In this document: in pieces, positions 43,561 through 52,657 of the stretch
How positions within the stretch are numbered: the stretch's first letter is position 1
Layout: each line of letters begins with the position of its first letter
NCBI RefSeq assembly: GCF_003415655.1
Contig: NZ_QRHC01000002.1
Coordinates: 310,008-374,007 of the forward strand
Direction of reading: 5' to 3'
DNA: 64,000 bases
Source of the DNA: Vibrio maerlii
GTDB taxonomy: Bacteria > Pseudomonadota > Gammaproteobacteria > Enterobacterales > Vibrionaceae
Translations under genes and position numbers: made by a program
The notes under the pieces: generated by a model
Databases searched by the model: none
What the model saw: only the letters and a program-made list of their open reading frames with translations
Told to the model about the DNA's origin: nothing

Positions 43561-44457
43561 TTAGGAACAGTTTACTTGCGGTGATACCCTTGTCACAGCA
43601 GGCTTTATCGTTGATGTTTTCTTTATGTAAACGACCAGTGAAAGAACGATCAATAATCCACCAAACAGTTTTTGGGTCGCCAACACTTCTCCCAAGATCA
43701 CGCCACTGAGTATCAACGTCCAAATCGGCTCTAAGATCATAATCAAAGAAGCGGTTTCGACATTCACTTTGGACTGACCGACAGTCTGTAAAATGAAACG
43801 AAAAGCGGTAGCTACCAGCGTTGATATAAAGAACCAAAACACAAAAATTTGTGAAAAGGTAACCTGCTCAGCACTTATTCCTAACACCTTTGACCAAACC
43901 AACCCAGAAATGCCAATAGCGATCATCTGGACACACATGGCCGCAACAGGCTTTACCGAATTAGTAATCTGCTTATTCAACACAAAATGGATAGAAAATA
44001 GAATGGAGGAAAATAGGAAAACAACCTGGCTCTCTTCAAGTTGCCACCCGGAGGTTAAGGTCATCAACATCAAACCAATCACGGCAATCGGTAATGCTAA
44101 CCAGAATGCTTTGTTTGGTTTCTTTTTAAACATAACCCATGCTGTAAACGGTGAGATAATCATAGCTAAACTAACAATGAAACCACCTTCAGCAAGGGTG
44201 TTAGTAATTGAGATAGCGTAGATCCAGACTTGCATAGCCACAGACATCAGCAATCCAATGGCAGCAACCTTAGCTATTTGTACAACACTATGAGTAGAAA
44301 GTTCTCGGATACACAAGGGCAGAATCGCTAAGCCTGCGATCAAAAACCGTGTCGCTATAAATAGTTCTCCAGGCATCGACTCAACCACTACTTTTGCCGC
44401 CACCCAGCCAATACCAGCCAGCAACGACGTAATTAGCAGTAATGTTTCTCCTCGCAT
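43561..44457 (-). CDS. DMT-family (EamA) transporter
   Basis: 298 residues with ten membrane helices in two EamA repeats (about 1-140 and 148-288). The end is a short basic tail. Such proteins export amino acids, metabolites or drugs; the substrate is open. The gene starts 93 nt from a pair of palindromes (44550-44597) that match those in front of dhaK, so I infer co-regulation with the dha genes. It shares the intergenic region with the BCCT gene, which is divergent. Confidence 0.88.
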   Translation of the reverse strand: MRGETLLLITSLLAGIGWVAAKVVVESMPGELFIATRFLIAGLAILPLCIRELSTHSVVQIAKVAAIGLLMSVAMQVWIYAISITNTLAEGGFIVSLAMIISPFTAWVMFKKKPNKAFWLALPIAVIGLMLMTLTSGWQLEESQVVFLFSSILFSIHFVLNKQITNSVKPVAAMCVQMIAIGISGLVWSKVLGISAEQVTFSQIFVFWFFISTLVATAFRFILQTVGQSKVNVETASLIMILEPIWTLILSGVILGEVLATQKLFGGLLIVLSLVVYIKKTSTIKPAVTRVSPQVNCS

Positions 44458-44549
44458 GGTTCTTCCTCAAATAGTCAACGTGACGCTTTGCCACTCTTGT
44501 ATCTACTTAAGTACCAGTAAACCGTTCTAGCTCCAATCGACACGATTAC

Positions 44550-44564
44550 GTTTCCTATTGAAAC
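44550..44564. promoter_or_regulatory. 15-bp palindrome, candidate DhaR operator, site 3
   Basis: GTTTCC-TAT-TGAAAC, one mismatch from a perfect inverted repeat and differing from site 1 at one base. Located 93 nt upstream of the DMT transporter start. Confidence 0.62.
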
Positions 44565-44582
44565 GTCAAATCAAAAACCAAC

Positions 44583-44597
44583 GTTCCAAAATGAAAC
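44583..44597. promoter_or_regulatory. 15-bp palindrome, candidate DhaR operator, site 4
   Basis: GTTCCA-AAA-TGAAAC, same arms as site 2. Its centre (44590) is 33 bp from the centre of site 3 (44557), exactly as for sites 1 and 2. Confidence 0.62.
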
Positions 44598-45052
44598 GGA
44601 AGTTCCCAATTTTCCCCAAGAAACAGACCTATGTATCACTTTAATTGCTTTGTCTATTTGTTAACCAGCATGTTTGACTGCGAGATCAAGAAAATCACCC
44701 TCAAAGACCCACTCATTCTTCATAAATCTATCACCTACACCTAGGATATTGGCAAATCGACCAAGTTTAAGGAAATCCAATGCTGATCGGCTTCGATAAC
44801 ACGACTTAACGCACGATATATCTCTATCTTTTCTTATAGCATAGGCACTAATTGATATTTATTAAGACCTAGATCTCAACCATCGATTATTTAGCGTGAA
44901 ACTTAACCTCTATAAATGTAGAGCATTAATAATGTGCAATTATTTTTATAATAATAACATTAAGCAATATTAATATCTGCACACTCTAACTCTACCTAAA
45001 AACTATATAACATTGCTAACGATTGGTTGCTTAAATGTAACGGACATTATTT
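44598..45052. other. long intergenic region upstream of the BCCT gene
   Basis: 455 bases. The part next to the BCCT gene (about 44880-45050) is very AT-rich and probably holds its promoter. On the minus strand an open frame of about 66 codons (roughly 44661-44861) has protein-like composition, ending MKNEWVFEGDFLDLAVKHAG, but lacks a good start beyond a 20-codon ATG at 44723. It may be a gene remnant or a dispersed repeat. Confidence 0.4.
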
Positions 45053-46615
45053 ATGAGCAACATATTAAGATATAAAATATTTCTCCCCCCTTTGTTATTA
45101 CTACTTATAGCAGTATTCACAAGTTTTATTAACTTGCCCGCATTCTTAGACGTGACAACTAAGATAAATAACTGGATCTTAAACACTTTCGACTGGTTAT
45201 TTTCACTTGGCGCTTTCGTCATGGTTGTGACCTGTATATTGGTATTTATCTCGCCATTGGGATCAATGAAGCTTGGCGGATCCGATGCGAAGCCTCTTTT
45301 GAGCACATGGCGATGGGGATCCATTACTATCTGTACCACAACAGCAGCAGGTATGTTGTTTTGGGCGACCGCAGAACCTCTTTACCATCTGTATGCGCCA
45401 CCAGCATCAATGAACCTAGCAGCTGGTAGCCCAGAAGCAGCTGAGTTTGCGCTTTCAACTATGTATATGCATTGGTCATTCACACCATTTGCTATCTATG
45501 CCATCCCTGCACTCTCTTTTGCTCTGGCTTATTACAACCTAAGCAGCCGCTTCTCTATCAGTGCGGCACTACAGCCTATTCTTGGAAAGCGTTTTTCAGG
45601 AAGTGTTGGTGGAACCGTAGACTCTATCTCCATGTTCGCTTTGGTCGCGGGTATGGCATCATCTTTGGGTACAGGTGCATTAGTTTTATCAAGCGGCATT
45701 GCTAAAGTAACCGGTTGGGCAAACAGTGCAACATTACTTGGATTAGTGATTGCTTTGATTGTGGTTTGCTTTGTGGCGTCTTCTGTTTCTGGTTTGCACA
45801 AAGGCATTGCTCGACTCTCATCAGTCAATACCTTCATTTTCATCATCATTGCATTAACGGCTTTGTTCTTTGGACCAACGAAAACCATCATCGCCAACGG
45901 AGGCAACGCTATTGTGGATTACGCCTCTGAATTTGTGACCCGCAGTTTCTCCCTTCAACTAGCAGAGGGTGATAATTGGGCGAAAAGCTGGACCGTTTTC
46001 TACTGGGCTAATTGGTTGGCTTGGGCACCTATTGTTGCTCTGTTTTTGGGAAAAATAGCTCGCGGACACACAGTTAGAGCCTTCTTGTTGGTCAATCTAA
46101 TTGTCCCAGCGACTTTCTCATTGCTTTGGATGGCTATCTTCTCTGGCATGATCTTGGAGCTCGATCTAAGCAGCAATGGCGCCTATTTCGCAATACTAAA
46201 TGAAAGTGGCCCTGGTGCGGTAATCTACGGTCTGCTTGAACAGCTACCAGCTCCAATGCTACTGATTTGCTTGTTTATCTTTATTGCTTTCTTGGCGTAT
46301 GTGACAGCAGCAGATTCAAATACCGAAGCGATTTCATCTCTGTGTATTGAGTCGGATACAGAACAAGAGGAAAAAGCCCAGAAGGTAAAAAGTCATCTCA
46401 AAATTTTATGGGGCAGCATCATCGCATTGGTTGCCTGGTTTATGACAGCATTCTCCGGGATCGACGGAATAAAAATGATGTCAAACCTCGGAGGCTTACC
46501 TGCGCTATTTGTCGTCATCGCAATGAACGCCTCTTTATTAGTATGGATAGCAAAAAGCTATCAATCTAATTCAAGAACTGTATCGACTTCGAAAGCGACA
46601 AACCCTTCCACTTAA
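45053..46615 (+). CDS. BCCT-family transporter
   Basis: 520 residues with 12 membrane helices. LFWATAEPLYHLYAPP and WTVFYWANWLAWAPIVALFLGKIARG are the signature segments of betaine/carnitine/choline transporters (helices 4 and 8). The second, third and later helices keep the LeuT fold. Substrates are usually quaternary amines taken up with Na+ or H+, but some relatives carry other osmolytes. The ATG has only a weak ribosome site. The gene is divergent from the DMT transporter and shares the region with operator sites 3-4, though those are about 450 nt from this start. A MITE has landed just after the stop. Confidence 0.9.
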   Translation: MSNILRYKIFLPPLLLLLIAVFTSFINLPAFLDVTTKINNWILNTFDWLFSLGAFVMVVTCILVFISPLGSMKLGGSDAKPLLSTWRWGSITICTTTAAGMLFWATAEPLYHLYAPPASMNLAAGSPEAAEFALSTMYMHWSFTPFAIYAIPALSFALAYYNLSSRFSISAALQPILGKRFSGSVGGTVDSISMFALVAGMASSLGTGALVLSSGIAKVTGWANSATLLGLVIALIVVCFVASSVSGLHKGIARLSSVNTFIFIIIALTALFFGPTKTIIANGGNAIVDYASEFVTRSFSLQLAEGDNWAKSWTVFYWANWLAWAPIVALFLGKIARGHTVRAFLLVNLIVPATFSLLWMAIFSGMILELDLSSNGAYFAILNESGPGAVIYGLLEQLPAPMLLICLFIFIAFLAYVTAADSNTEAISSLCIESDTEQEEKAQKVKSHLKILWGSIIALVAWFMTAFSGIDGIKMMSNLGGLPALFVVIAMNASLLVWIAKSYQSNSRTVSTSKATNPST

Positions 46616-46630
46616 TAACTCCAATTACTA

Positions 46631-46894
46631 GGGTCTGTTGACCTTTCGAGCTGGTTTTTGCAGCAGTTTGTGGGAAATTTCTACAAGGCAGAGGCTTTGA
46701 TGTGTAGCTAGCCTACATGAGAAGCCGATAACGCAGTAGAAATGAAGCACAAACGCTGCCCGAAGGGTTCGGCTAAAATCGTTTTATGCTTTGTTAAGGG
46801 GTATTTACTTAGAGTGACTAGGCTACACACCCCTTGCCGCGCCTAAAACGATTTTATCTCGAACAAAATTTAACCTCGAAAGGTCAACAGACCC
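46631..46894. mobile_element. 264-bp MITE-like element with 20-bp perfect terminal inverted repeats
   Basis: The ends GGGTCTGTTGACC...TTTCGAG (46631-46650) and its exact reverse complement (46875-46894) are 20-bp perfect inverted repeats. Both are flanked by TA (46629-46630 and 46895-46896), a likely target duplication of the TA-using transposons. No open frame fits inside. An inner inverted repeat (TAAAATCGTTTTA and TAAAACGATTTTA) adds structure. It probably moves with transposase from a full-length relative elsewhere. It lies between the BCCT stop and its terminator. Confidence 0.85.
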
Positions 46895-46908
46895 TAATTA
46901 AGACCACA

Positions 46909-46940
46909 GAAAAGAGCAGAGGCGACCCTCTGCTCTTTTC
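46909..46940. terminator. terminator downstream of the MITE, originally of the BCCT gene
   Basis: GAAAAGAGCAGAGG (46909-46922) and CCTCTGCTCTTTTC (46927-46940) form a perfect 14-bp stem with a 4-nt loop. It should serve the BCCT transcript, from which it is now separated by the inserted element. Confidence 0.82.
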
Positions 46941-47084
46941 CGAATATTAGTTACATTGGTTACCATGACGAACAACGCAAAACACCAATAAAATGACCCA
47001 ATGGCACCAATATTTAATTAGTGATGGTTTCTGTGTGCATATACTGAAATATGGCTAGGTGTTATGACCGTTATAGGTGCTCAT

Positions 47085-48407
47085 ATGCGAAGACTTTTTG
47101 TGCTTTCTTTCGTCATACTTTTGTCTGGATGTGCAACCTATGGTGATCCAGTTAATGAACCTTTGACAGACAATAAACCAGCGTCCTCGCGCTATTCCTA
47201 TGCAAGCTCTGTAGAACGATACAATTCTGGGGATGCAATGGTTGTGGTTTCCATTTCTGGTGGCGGCACGCGTGCGTCTGCTTTTTCTTACGGCGTAATG
47301 AAAGCGCTAAAAGAGCAACCTCTGGTTAAAAAAGGTCAAACCGTCTCTGTTTTGGAGGAGGTTGATAAGATCAGCTCTGTATCTGGCGGTAGCTTCACCG
47401 CTGCCTATTATGGGCTGTATGGAGATAGATTATTTTCGGATTTTGAACAGGACTTTCTCTATGACGATGTGAGTAATTCTCTATTTTGGCGTCTTATGAA
47501 TCCTGGCCTCTGGTTCTCAACCTCAGGCATTACTCAAGAAGCAGTCGCATATTATGAGCGTGAACTTTTCAAAGGTGCGACGTTCTCTGATATTGACCAA
47601 AATAATCGCCCACTGATTGTCATCAATGCTTCAGACCTTGGGGGTGGAGTTCGTTTCTCATTTATTCAAGAGTACTTTGACCTACTCTGTTCCGATATCT
47701 CTAGTTACCCAATATCACAAGCGGTTGCCGCATCTTCCTCAGTACCCGTTTTATTCAATCCGATTGTCTTAGAAAACCACCAAGGGTGTCGCAATAACAA
47801 TATGTTGCAGTTTACCGATCCTGACAAGCTCAATATGGTCACGGCATCGACGGTCAAAGGATTACAAAAGTACTCTGACAAATCTAACAATCAATATATT
47901 CATTTAGTCGATGGCGGTATCACCGATAACTTAGGATTGCTTTCTCTTTACGACATGATGGCCATTAGGGGCGGCCAGGTGAGCTTTTTCAATCAAATCA
48001 ACGCAAGGGTTATGCCCTTCGTCGTGTTTATATCAATCGATGCCTCTACCGATTCAGTCACGAGAATCGGTCAATCCACAAAAGAGCCAAGCATTGCAGA
48101 TACTCTCAAGCATATGAGCAGTATTCAGATTCATCGCTATAACGACATCACTAAGAACTTAATGAAAGAATCTTTAAACAATAAATCAGCCTATACCCTT
48201 TCAGATGGTGAGCCAGTAAAAGCCTATTTCATCGACATCAATCTGCAAAACGTTGAAGACAAAGACTTAAAGTACTATCTCAACAACATCCCCACCGACC
48301 TTAACCTGGAAGCAGAACAGGTCGAGTCATTGATCGCAGAGGGGCGGAGTCAAACCCTAAATCACCCTGAATTCAAAAGGTTTATCAATGAAATGGAAGC
48401 ATGGTAA
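47085..48407 (+). CDS. patatin-like phospholipase lipoprotein
   Basis: 440 residues. An N-terminal segment ends in lipobox LLSGC, so the protein is lipid-anchored. The patatin elements follow: the SGGGTRASAFSYG oxyanion loop, nucleophile in SSVSGGSFTAA (G-x-S-x-G variant SVSGG), and the catalytic Asp in HLVDGGITDN. It probably acts as a lipase or phospholipase at the outer-membrane inner face. The ATG at 47085 has AGG 7 nt upstream; ATG 47064 is also in frame. Located after the MITE, with a weakly marked own promoter. Confidence 0.85.
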   Translation: MRRLFVLSFVILLSGCATYGDPVNEPLTDNKPASSRYSYASSVERYNSGDAMVVVSISGGGTRASAFSYGVMKALKEQPLVKKGQTVSVLEEVDKISSVSGGSFTAAYYGLYGDRLFSDFEQDFLYDDVSNSLFWRLMNPGLWFSTSGITQEAVAYYERELFKGATFSDIDQNNRPLIVINASDLGGGVRFSFIQEYFDLLCSDISSYPISQAVAASSSVPVLFNPIVLENHQGCRNNNMLQFTDPDKLNMVTASTVKGLQKYSDKSNNQYIHLVDGGITDNLGLLSLYDMMAIRGGQVSFFNQINARVMPFVVFISIDASTDSVTRIGQSTKEPSIADTLKHMSSIQIHRYNDITKNLMKESLNNKSAYTLSDGEPVKAYFIDINLQNVEDKDLKYYLNNIPTDLNLEAEQVESLIAEGRSQTLNHPEFKRFINEMEAW

Positions 48408-48414
48408 GCAAACG

Positions 48415-48870
48415 CTAAATCCAGCGACGCACTCTCGCTTTGTAATGTCTGTATTCTTCACCAAAATGCTGTTCTAGCGCTTGCTCTTCAGGCTTTATCT
48501 GAAAGATCGTAATGTAAACGATGAAGCCTGCAACTCCCAACATGCACAACGGGGTTGTTAAATAGACTGCCCATGCCGTTAAGAAGAAAACCAGCCCGAG
48601 ATACATAGGGTTGCGGGAGAACTTATAGGTTCCTTTAGAGACGAGCGAACTGGTAGCATCAGGGTTTAAAGGATTGATGGTGGTTTTGTGTTTCCAAAAC
48701 CAATATAGGCTGGTGACATCAATCAAGATACCGATGATCGTCAGCAGAAAAGCGAGACTGGTGGTGAGTATGGCATCTAACTCAATGGGGGAAAATAGGC
48801 GTGAACACCACCACATCAACAGGGCAAAACACAACATAACGATGGGAGGCGGAATCTTCTTATCTAACAT
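48415..48870 (-). CDS. isoprenylcysteine carboxyl methyltransferase (ICMT)-like membrane protein
   Basis: 151 residues with about four membrane helices. FSRNPMYLGLVFF and the C-terminal EEQALEQHFGEEYRHYKARVRRWI are the SAM-binding signature of the ICMT/PEMT membrane methyltransferase family. Bacterial members have mostly unknown substrates. Convergent with the patatin gene and separated from it by 7 nt. Confidence 0.82.
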   Translation of the reverse strand: MLDKKIPPPIVMLCFALLMWWCSRLFSPIELDAILTTSLAFLLTIIGILIDVTSLYWFWKHKTTINPLNPDATSSLVSKGTYKFSRNPMYLGLVFFLTAWAVYLTTPLCMLGVAGFIVYITIFQIKPEEQALEQHFGEEYRHYKARVRRWI

Positions 48871-48905
48871 TTAAACCAAATCTCCCTGACTTACGTGTAT
48901 CTTGA

Positions 48906-49568
48906 CTATTCAGAGCTAAACGTAATAGAACCGTAGTAGCTCTCGGCGGATGATGAACTGTTATCGGTATCTGTCATTAAGGCTACGACATCAATGTACC
49001 GATAGCTTTTTTGATTGGCTTCTTTGCTACCCTTGTCACCAAATACATCGATCATATCTTGGAAAACATTTCTCTTTTCTGCATACCACTCACCAACACC
49101 AGAACTACCATCACGCACAGAGAGCATCTTTACCTTTGACCCGGCAAAAGGGTTATCCCATTGCTGACCCATTTCACTTGAACAGGACCAGACATAGTTA
49201 ATTGCGCGAGCATTCCATGGAACCAAAGTGCCATTTCTTACAAGGTAGATTCGAGCAGCGTAATCATCCCCTTCCTTGGTATCTTCTGGTAAGCATTTGA
49301 GCTTGTTGTCTATTTTCCAGCTCCAATTGATATATGGTGTTTTATGAATATCAATTCGTTGCCTGAAGACCAAACCTGAGGCGGCGCCTTCGCTCTGTGC
49401 ATGGAGAACATCGTCTGAAGATAAAATCTTATAATTGGTTTCACCGGAGAAGATTTTAGCTTCCCATTGATGAAATTCCTCTTCATTAAACTTGGGTAAC
49501 TCAACGATCATTTCAGAAGAATGTGCAAAGAAACTCGTCAATGCGAGTACAGACCACCAATTTTTCAT
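48906..49568 (-). CDS. DUF3047 protein, secreted
   Basis: 220 residues with a short signal peptide (about 1-18). The pattern YKILSSDDVLHAQSEGAASGLVFRQRIDI, PYINWSWKID, GDDYAARIYLV and INYVWSC is that of DUF3047, a lectin-like beta-sandwich family of unknown function. Likely periplasmic. It precedes the ICMT-like gene by 35 nt on the same strand, so the two may be one transcript. Confidence 0.78.
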   Translation of the reverse strand: MKNWWSVLALTSFFAHSSEMIVELPKFNEEEFHQWEAKIFSGETNYKILSSDDVLHAQSEGAASGLVFRQRIDIHKTPYINWSWKIDNKLKCLPEDTKEGDDYAARIYLVRNGTLVPWNARAINYVWSCSSEMGQQWDNPFAGSKVKMLSVRDGSSGVGEWYAEKRNVFQDMIDVFGDKGSKEANQKSYRYIDVVALMTDTDNSSSSAESYYGSITFSSE

Positions 49569-49820
49569 GTTCGCTCCATCTATTCCATTCTGTTGCGCCC
49601 ATTATCTATACGCTAACTTCAACACCATCGTGGCAATATCACTCAGAAATACTTGAGGAAAAACACCACTGTTTAGCTTAAACAAAAAAGAGCCCATAGA
49701 AATTAGAGCGAGTTAACCCAGTTAATCTTTCAGTTATTTCCTGCTCTCATAGGGCAGAGCTTACTTAGGTTTAGATAGCTACCGAATCTTGTGACCGCTC
49801 TCAATAGCCATAACTTATGG

Positions 49821-51332
49821 CTAGCGCTGATTAATCAATCGGCGAATCGATGGCAGTAAGTCCGATGCCAACATACCAACCTGACCAAATTGCTCTGCAT
49901 TATCATCAGCAGCGAGACTGTGAATCAAAGTGCCCAGTGTTGCTGCATGCATTGGTGTGTAGCCCTGGCCGAGCAACGAAGTGATCACCCCAGCTAGCAC
50001 ATCGCCCGTGCCGCCAGTCGCCATACCTGCATTTCCCGCATGACAAACAACGGTGTTTTCCCCATCACATACCAAGGTGCCCGCGCCTTTTAATACTGTA
50101 ATACATTGATACTTAAGACAAAGAGCTTTAGCGGCATGAAAACGATCAGCTTCCACCTCAGAAATAGTACAATCGAGCAACATCGCTGCTTCTCCGGGGT
50201 GAGGCGTGATAATGATGTTTCCTGAAGGGCGAGTATTTTCATTACTCTTGGCCAACCAAGATAGGCCATCGGCATCAATCACAATTGGAATCTGCTTGTT
50301 GATAGAAACGTGCTCTTCGACTTGTTTATATACGGCTCCTCCCCACGCATCACGCCCCAGGCCCACACCTACGCAGATCGCGGAGCACCAACCTAAACGA
50401 GCTGATAATTTTGTTTGGTCTGCCACCATAGCCTCTGGGAGTAATGAACGTATTGGATTAGCGCTCGATGGGTGACAAACTACGGCGCCGAGACCGGCTC
50501 CTGAACGAAGCGCTGCTGCTGATGCAAAATAGACGGCTCCGCTCATCCCATCGTCACCACCAACGATAAGCAGCTTTCCATGACTTCCCTTGTGGGAATC
50601 AGCGTCTCTGGTTTTAAGGGACTTTAGCCATTTTTCGTTAGTCAATAAGGCAGTCGGTAGGTTTTGCTCGATAAAAACATTATCTACACCAAGCCCTGCA
50701 AATAGTATCTCACCAGTACATCTTCGAGCTTGTCCAGTTACAGTACCTAGTTTCATTGCGATAAAGGTAACGGTGATTTCAGCTCTGATGGCACAGCCTA
50801 AGATCTTCCCTGTATCGGTATTAAGTCCAGAAGGAGTATCAATAGCGACAACAGGAAGCTCACTCTGGTTAATCAATTCAATCACTTCTTGAGCATTAGG
50901 TCTGACACTACCAGTTATCCCGGTCCCCAGAATGCCATCAACAATGAGTTCGATATTTTCATTCAAGCTCTCTTTCGGGCTCTCAATGATTCCACCCGCA
51001 TCCAAATAAAGCTGTTTGGCACGATTCGCGTCACCGCTAAGCTGATGATGATCACCAAATTGCCACAAACTCACCGTGTAGCCAGATTGCATCGCTAAGC
51101 GAGCTATCACATAACCATCACCACCATTGTTGCCCTTTCCCGTAACAACCAGTATGTGACGGCAGTGAGAGTAACGTTGATCAATAACATCAAACACCGC
51201 TTGGCCTGCTCGCTGCATTAACTCAAACATCTCGATATTGAGAGCATTAACCGCCTCTCTTTCACGTTCTCGCACAGTCGAGGATAGATAGAGTTGTTCA
51301 GGAAGCGATTGACTTGTGGTCGTTGGTAGCAT
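49821..51332 (-). CDS. nnr: bifunctional NAD(P)H-hydrate epimerase / ADP-dependent dehydratase
   Basis: 503 residues. The N-terminal epimerase domain (about 10-215) contains VVTGKGNNGGDGYVIARL and VDGILGTGITG; the C-terminal ribokinase-like dehydratase (about 225-500) contains NIIITPHPGEAAMLL, GAGTLVCDG and GGTGDVLAGVITSLLGQG. Together they repair hydrated NADH and NADPH in the cytoplasm. In many gammaproteobacteria the gene is next to tsaE; here it stands alone. No signs of decay. Confidence 0.93.
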   Translation of the reverse strand: MLPTTTSQSLPEQLYLSSTVREREREAVNALNIEMFELMQRAGQAVFDVIDQRYSHCRHILVVTGKGNNGGDGYVIARLAMQSGYTVSLWQFGDHHQLSGDANRAKQLYLDAGGIIESPKESLNENIELIVDGILGTGITGSVRPNAQEVIELINQSELPVVAIDTPSGLNTDTGKILGCAIRAEITVTFIAMKLGTVTGQARRCTGEILFAGLGVDNVFIEQNLPTALLTNEKWLKSLKTRDADSHKGSHGKLLIVGGDDGMSGAVYFASAAALRSGAGLGAVVCHPSSANPIRSLLPEAMVADQTKLSARLGWCSAICVGVGLGRDAWGGAVYKQVEEHVSINKQIPIVIDADGLSWLAKSNENTRPSGNIIITPHPGEAAMLLDCTISEVEADRFHAAKALCLKYQCITVLKGAGTLVCDGENTVVCHAGNAGMATGGTGDVLAGVITSLLGQGYTPMHAATLGTLIHSLAADDNAEQFGQVGMLASDLLPSIRRLINQR

Positions 51333-51452
51333 GGTTAAGCCTCAGTAAATAAGTGGCTTTTTCATGTTAGCAAAGCGAGGGAAGAATAATGTAGCTTAAG
51401 CCGCAAAGTTGAAGCTGTATTGATTTGATTGCAAAAACGAGAGAAATAAAAA

Positions 51453-51474
51453 AGAGGAGCCAAATGGCCCCTCT
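51453..51474 (-). terminator. terminator of the orphan toxR-like gene
   Basis: AGAGGAGCC (51453-51461) pairs with GGCCCCTCT (51466-51474), one mismatch, with 4-nt loop; the A-rich left flank gives TTTTTATTT on the minus strand. Confidence 0.72.
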
Positions 51475-51495
51475 CTTCTACATGTTGACTGACAC

Positions 51496-52338
51496 TTACA
51501 GCTTGGGCTGACAGGCTTCCGCCATATCTTGCGCGGTTTTAGCAATAATCACTCGAGTGTAGTTTTCATCAGACCATTCCAATGAATGAATGTAATGAAG
51601 TACAAGTCGATGTGTACGCTCGCCAGTGATGATGACTTCAACTAGCTCTTTATCTTGCGAGTTTTGCTGCTTGTATTCCTGCACACACTTTTCAAGTACA
51701 GGGTACCAGTTCGTTAGGTTCGGCTGATAACTCGGCTTCTTAACGGGTGTCCCACCATAAATCGCCACCAGATCAAAATCTGACTTTGCCGGTTTTGCAA
51801 ACAAAAGAACGTACAGAGGGAGAATGATTGCCACAAAGACCATTGCACGGGTCATATACTGACTAAACGCAGGTGATAGCTTATTTACCTTATTCACTTC
51901 AGATGCGACTTCAGCCTCAACGGCCGGTTGTGCATTGACTCTAGAAGGCTGCTCTACGGAAACGGGCGTTGCTTCAACAAGCGGTTTTACAGGTAATGGT
52001 GGCGTTCGCTCAATCTCACAAACCAGAACGTAACCCCGCTTAGGTACGGTTTTAACGAACATCGGGGATTTTATCGAGTCATTCAACACTCGACGTAAGT
52101 TAGAGATCGCCTGAGTAAGACTAGAGTCATCGACTTCAAAGCCCCTTTCCTTCCACACAAACTCGTAAAACTCATTACGTGAGACGGTTCTATTCGGGTT
52201 TTCACACAAGAGTAGAAGAATTCGGCTCTCATTCGCACCGATATGAGTGACCTCTCCTTCCTCATTCAATAGGGTATTGGCCACCGGGTTGAAATCCAGC
52301 TGACCAGCAAGATGAAATTTTAGTTCGGTGCTACTCAT
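51496..52338 (-). CDS. ToxR-like transmembrane transcriptional regulator, orphan
   Basis: 280 residues. The winged helix (about 15-110) is close to ToxR itself: ANESRILLLL, NRTVSRNEFYEFVWKERGFEVDDSSLTQAIS in two parts, and VKTVPKRGYVLV. A Pro/Val-rich linker (111-160), one membrane helix (about 165-181) and a periplasmic domain of about 100 residues with two cysteines (Cys218, Cys276) follow, as in ToxR. No toxS follows: the next gene on the strand is nnr. It is either a ToxR paralogue or a relocated ToxR. Confidence 0.85.
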   Translation of the reverse strand: MSSTELKFHLAGQLDFNPVANTLLNEEGEVTHIGANESRILLLLCENPNRTVSRNEFYEFVWKERGFEVDDSSLTQAISNLRRVLNDSIKSPMFVKTVPKRGYVLVCEIERTPPLPVKPLVEATPVSVEQPSRVNAQPAVEAEVASEVNKVNKLSPAFSQYMTRAMVFVAIILPLYVLLFAKPAKSDFDLVAIYGGTPVKKPSYQPNLTNWYPVLEKCVQEYKQQNSQDKELVEVIITGERTHRLVLHYIHSLEWSDENYTRVIIAKTAQDMAEACQPKL

Positions 52339-52657
52339 ACTTACTCTAATTAAGAATGAACCCTAAAATATTGGGAACAATAGTAAAATTCTTATCGACT
52401 AACCCACCATAATCCAATGGGTAGGTAACTTTAAATCAATTTACACAAATTTGCAGTACAGAAAATTACATCACCTGCATAGTAAATGAAGAATTAGATA
52501 TGAAGATCTGGGCTATGTATTTTTAGGTTATATTTATTAAAGACAAGCGCTGTCAGCAAAAATAACTGCAACAACTCTGAGCCAGTGTCAGGCGTGCCTC
52601 GACTCGTTTTATCACTATGCAGAGCACCATGTTTACTCCACATAGATTGCAATTTCC
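52339..52657. other. intergenic region upstream of the toxR-like gene
   Basis: 319 AT-rich bases between the toxR-like gene and the lysE-like 3' end. It should hold the promoter of the toxR-like gene. I see no convincing gene, repeat or RNA structure in it. Confidence 0.3.

Noticed and set aside
43793..44221. 142-codon open frame on the plus strand
   Set aside because: Entirely antisense to the DMT transporter gene; no start signal and no recognisable domain.
46631..46894. Possible small non-coding RNA because of strong internal and terminal pairing
   Set aside because: The perfect 20-bp ends and TA flanks are better explained by a transposon-derived MITE; no promoter was evident.
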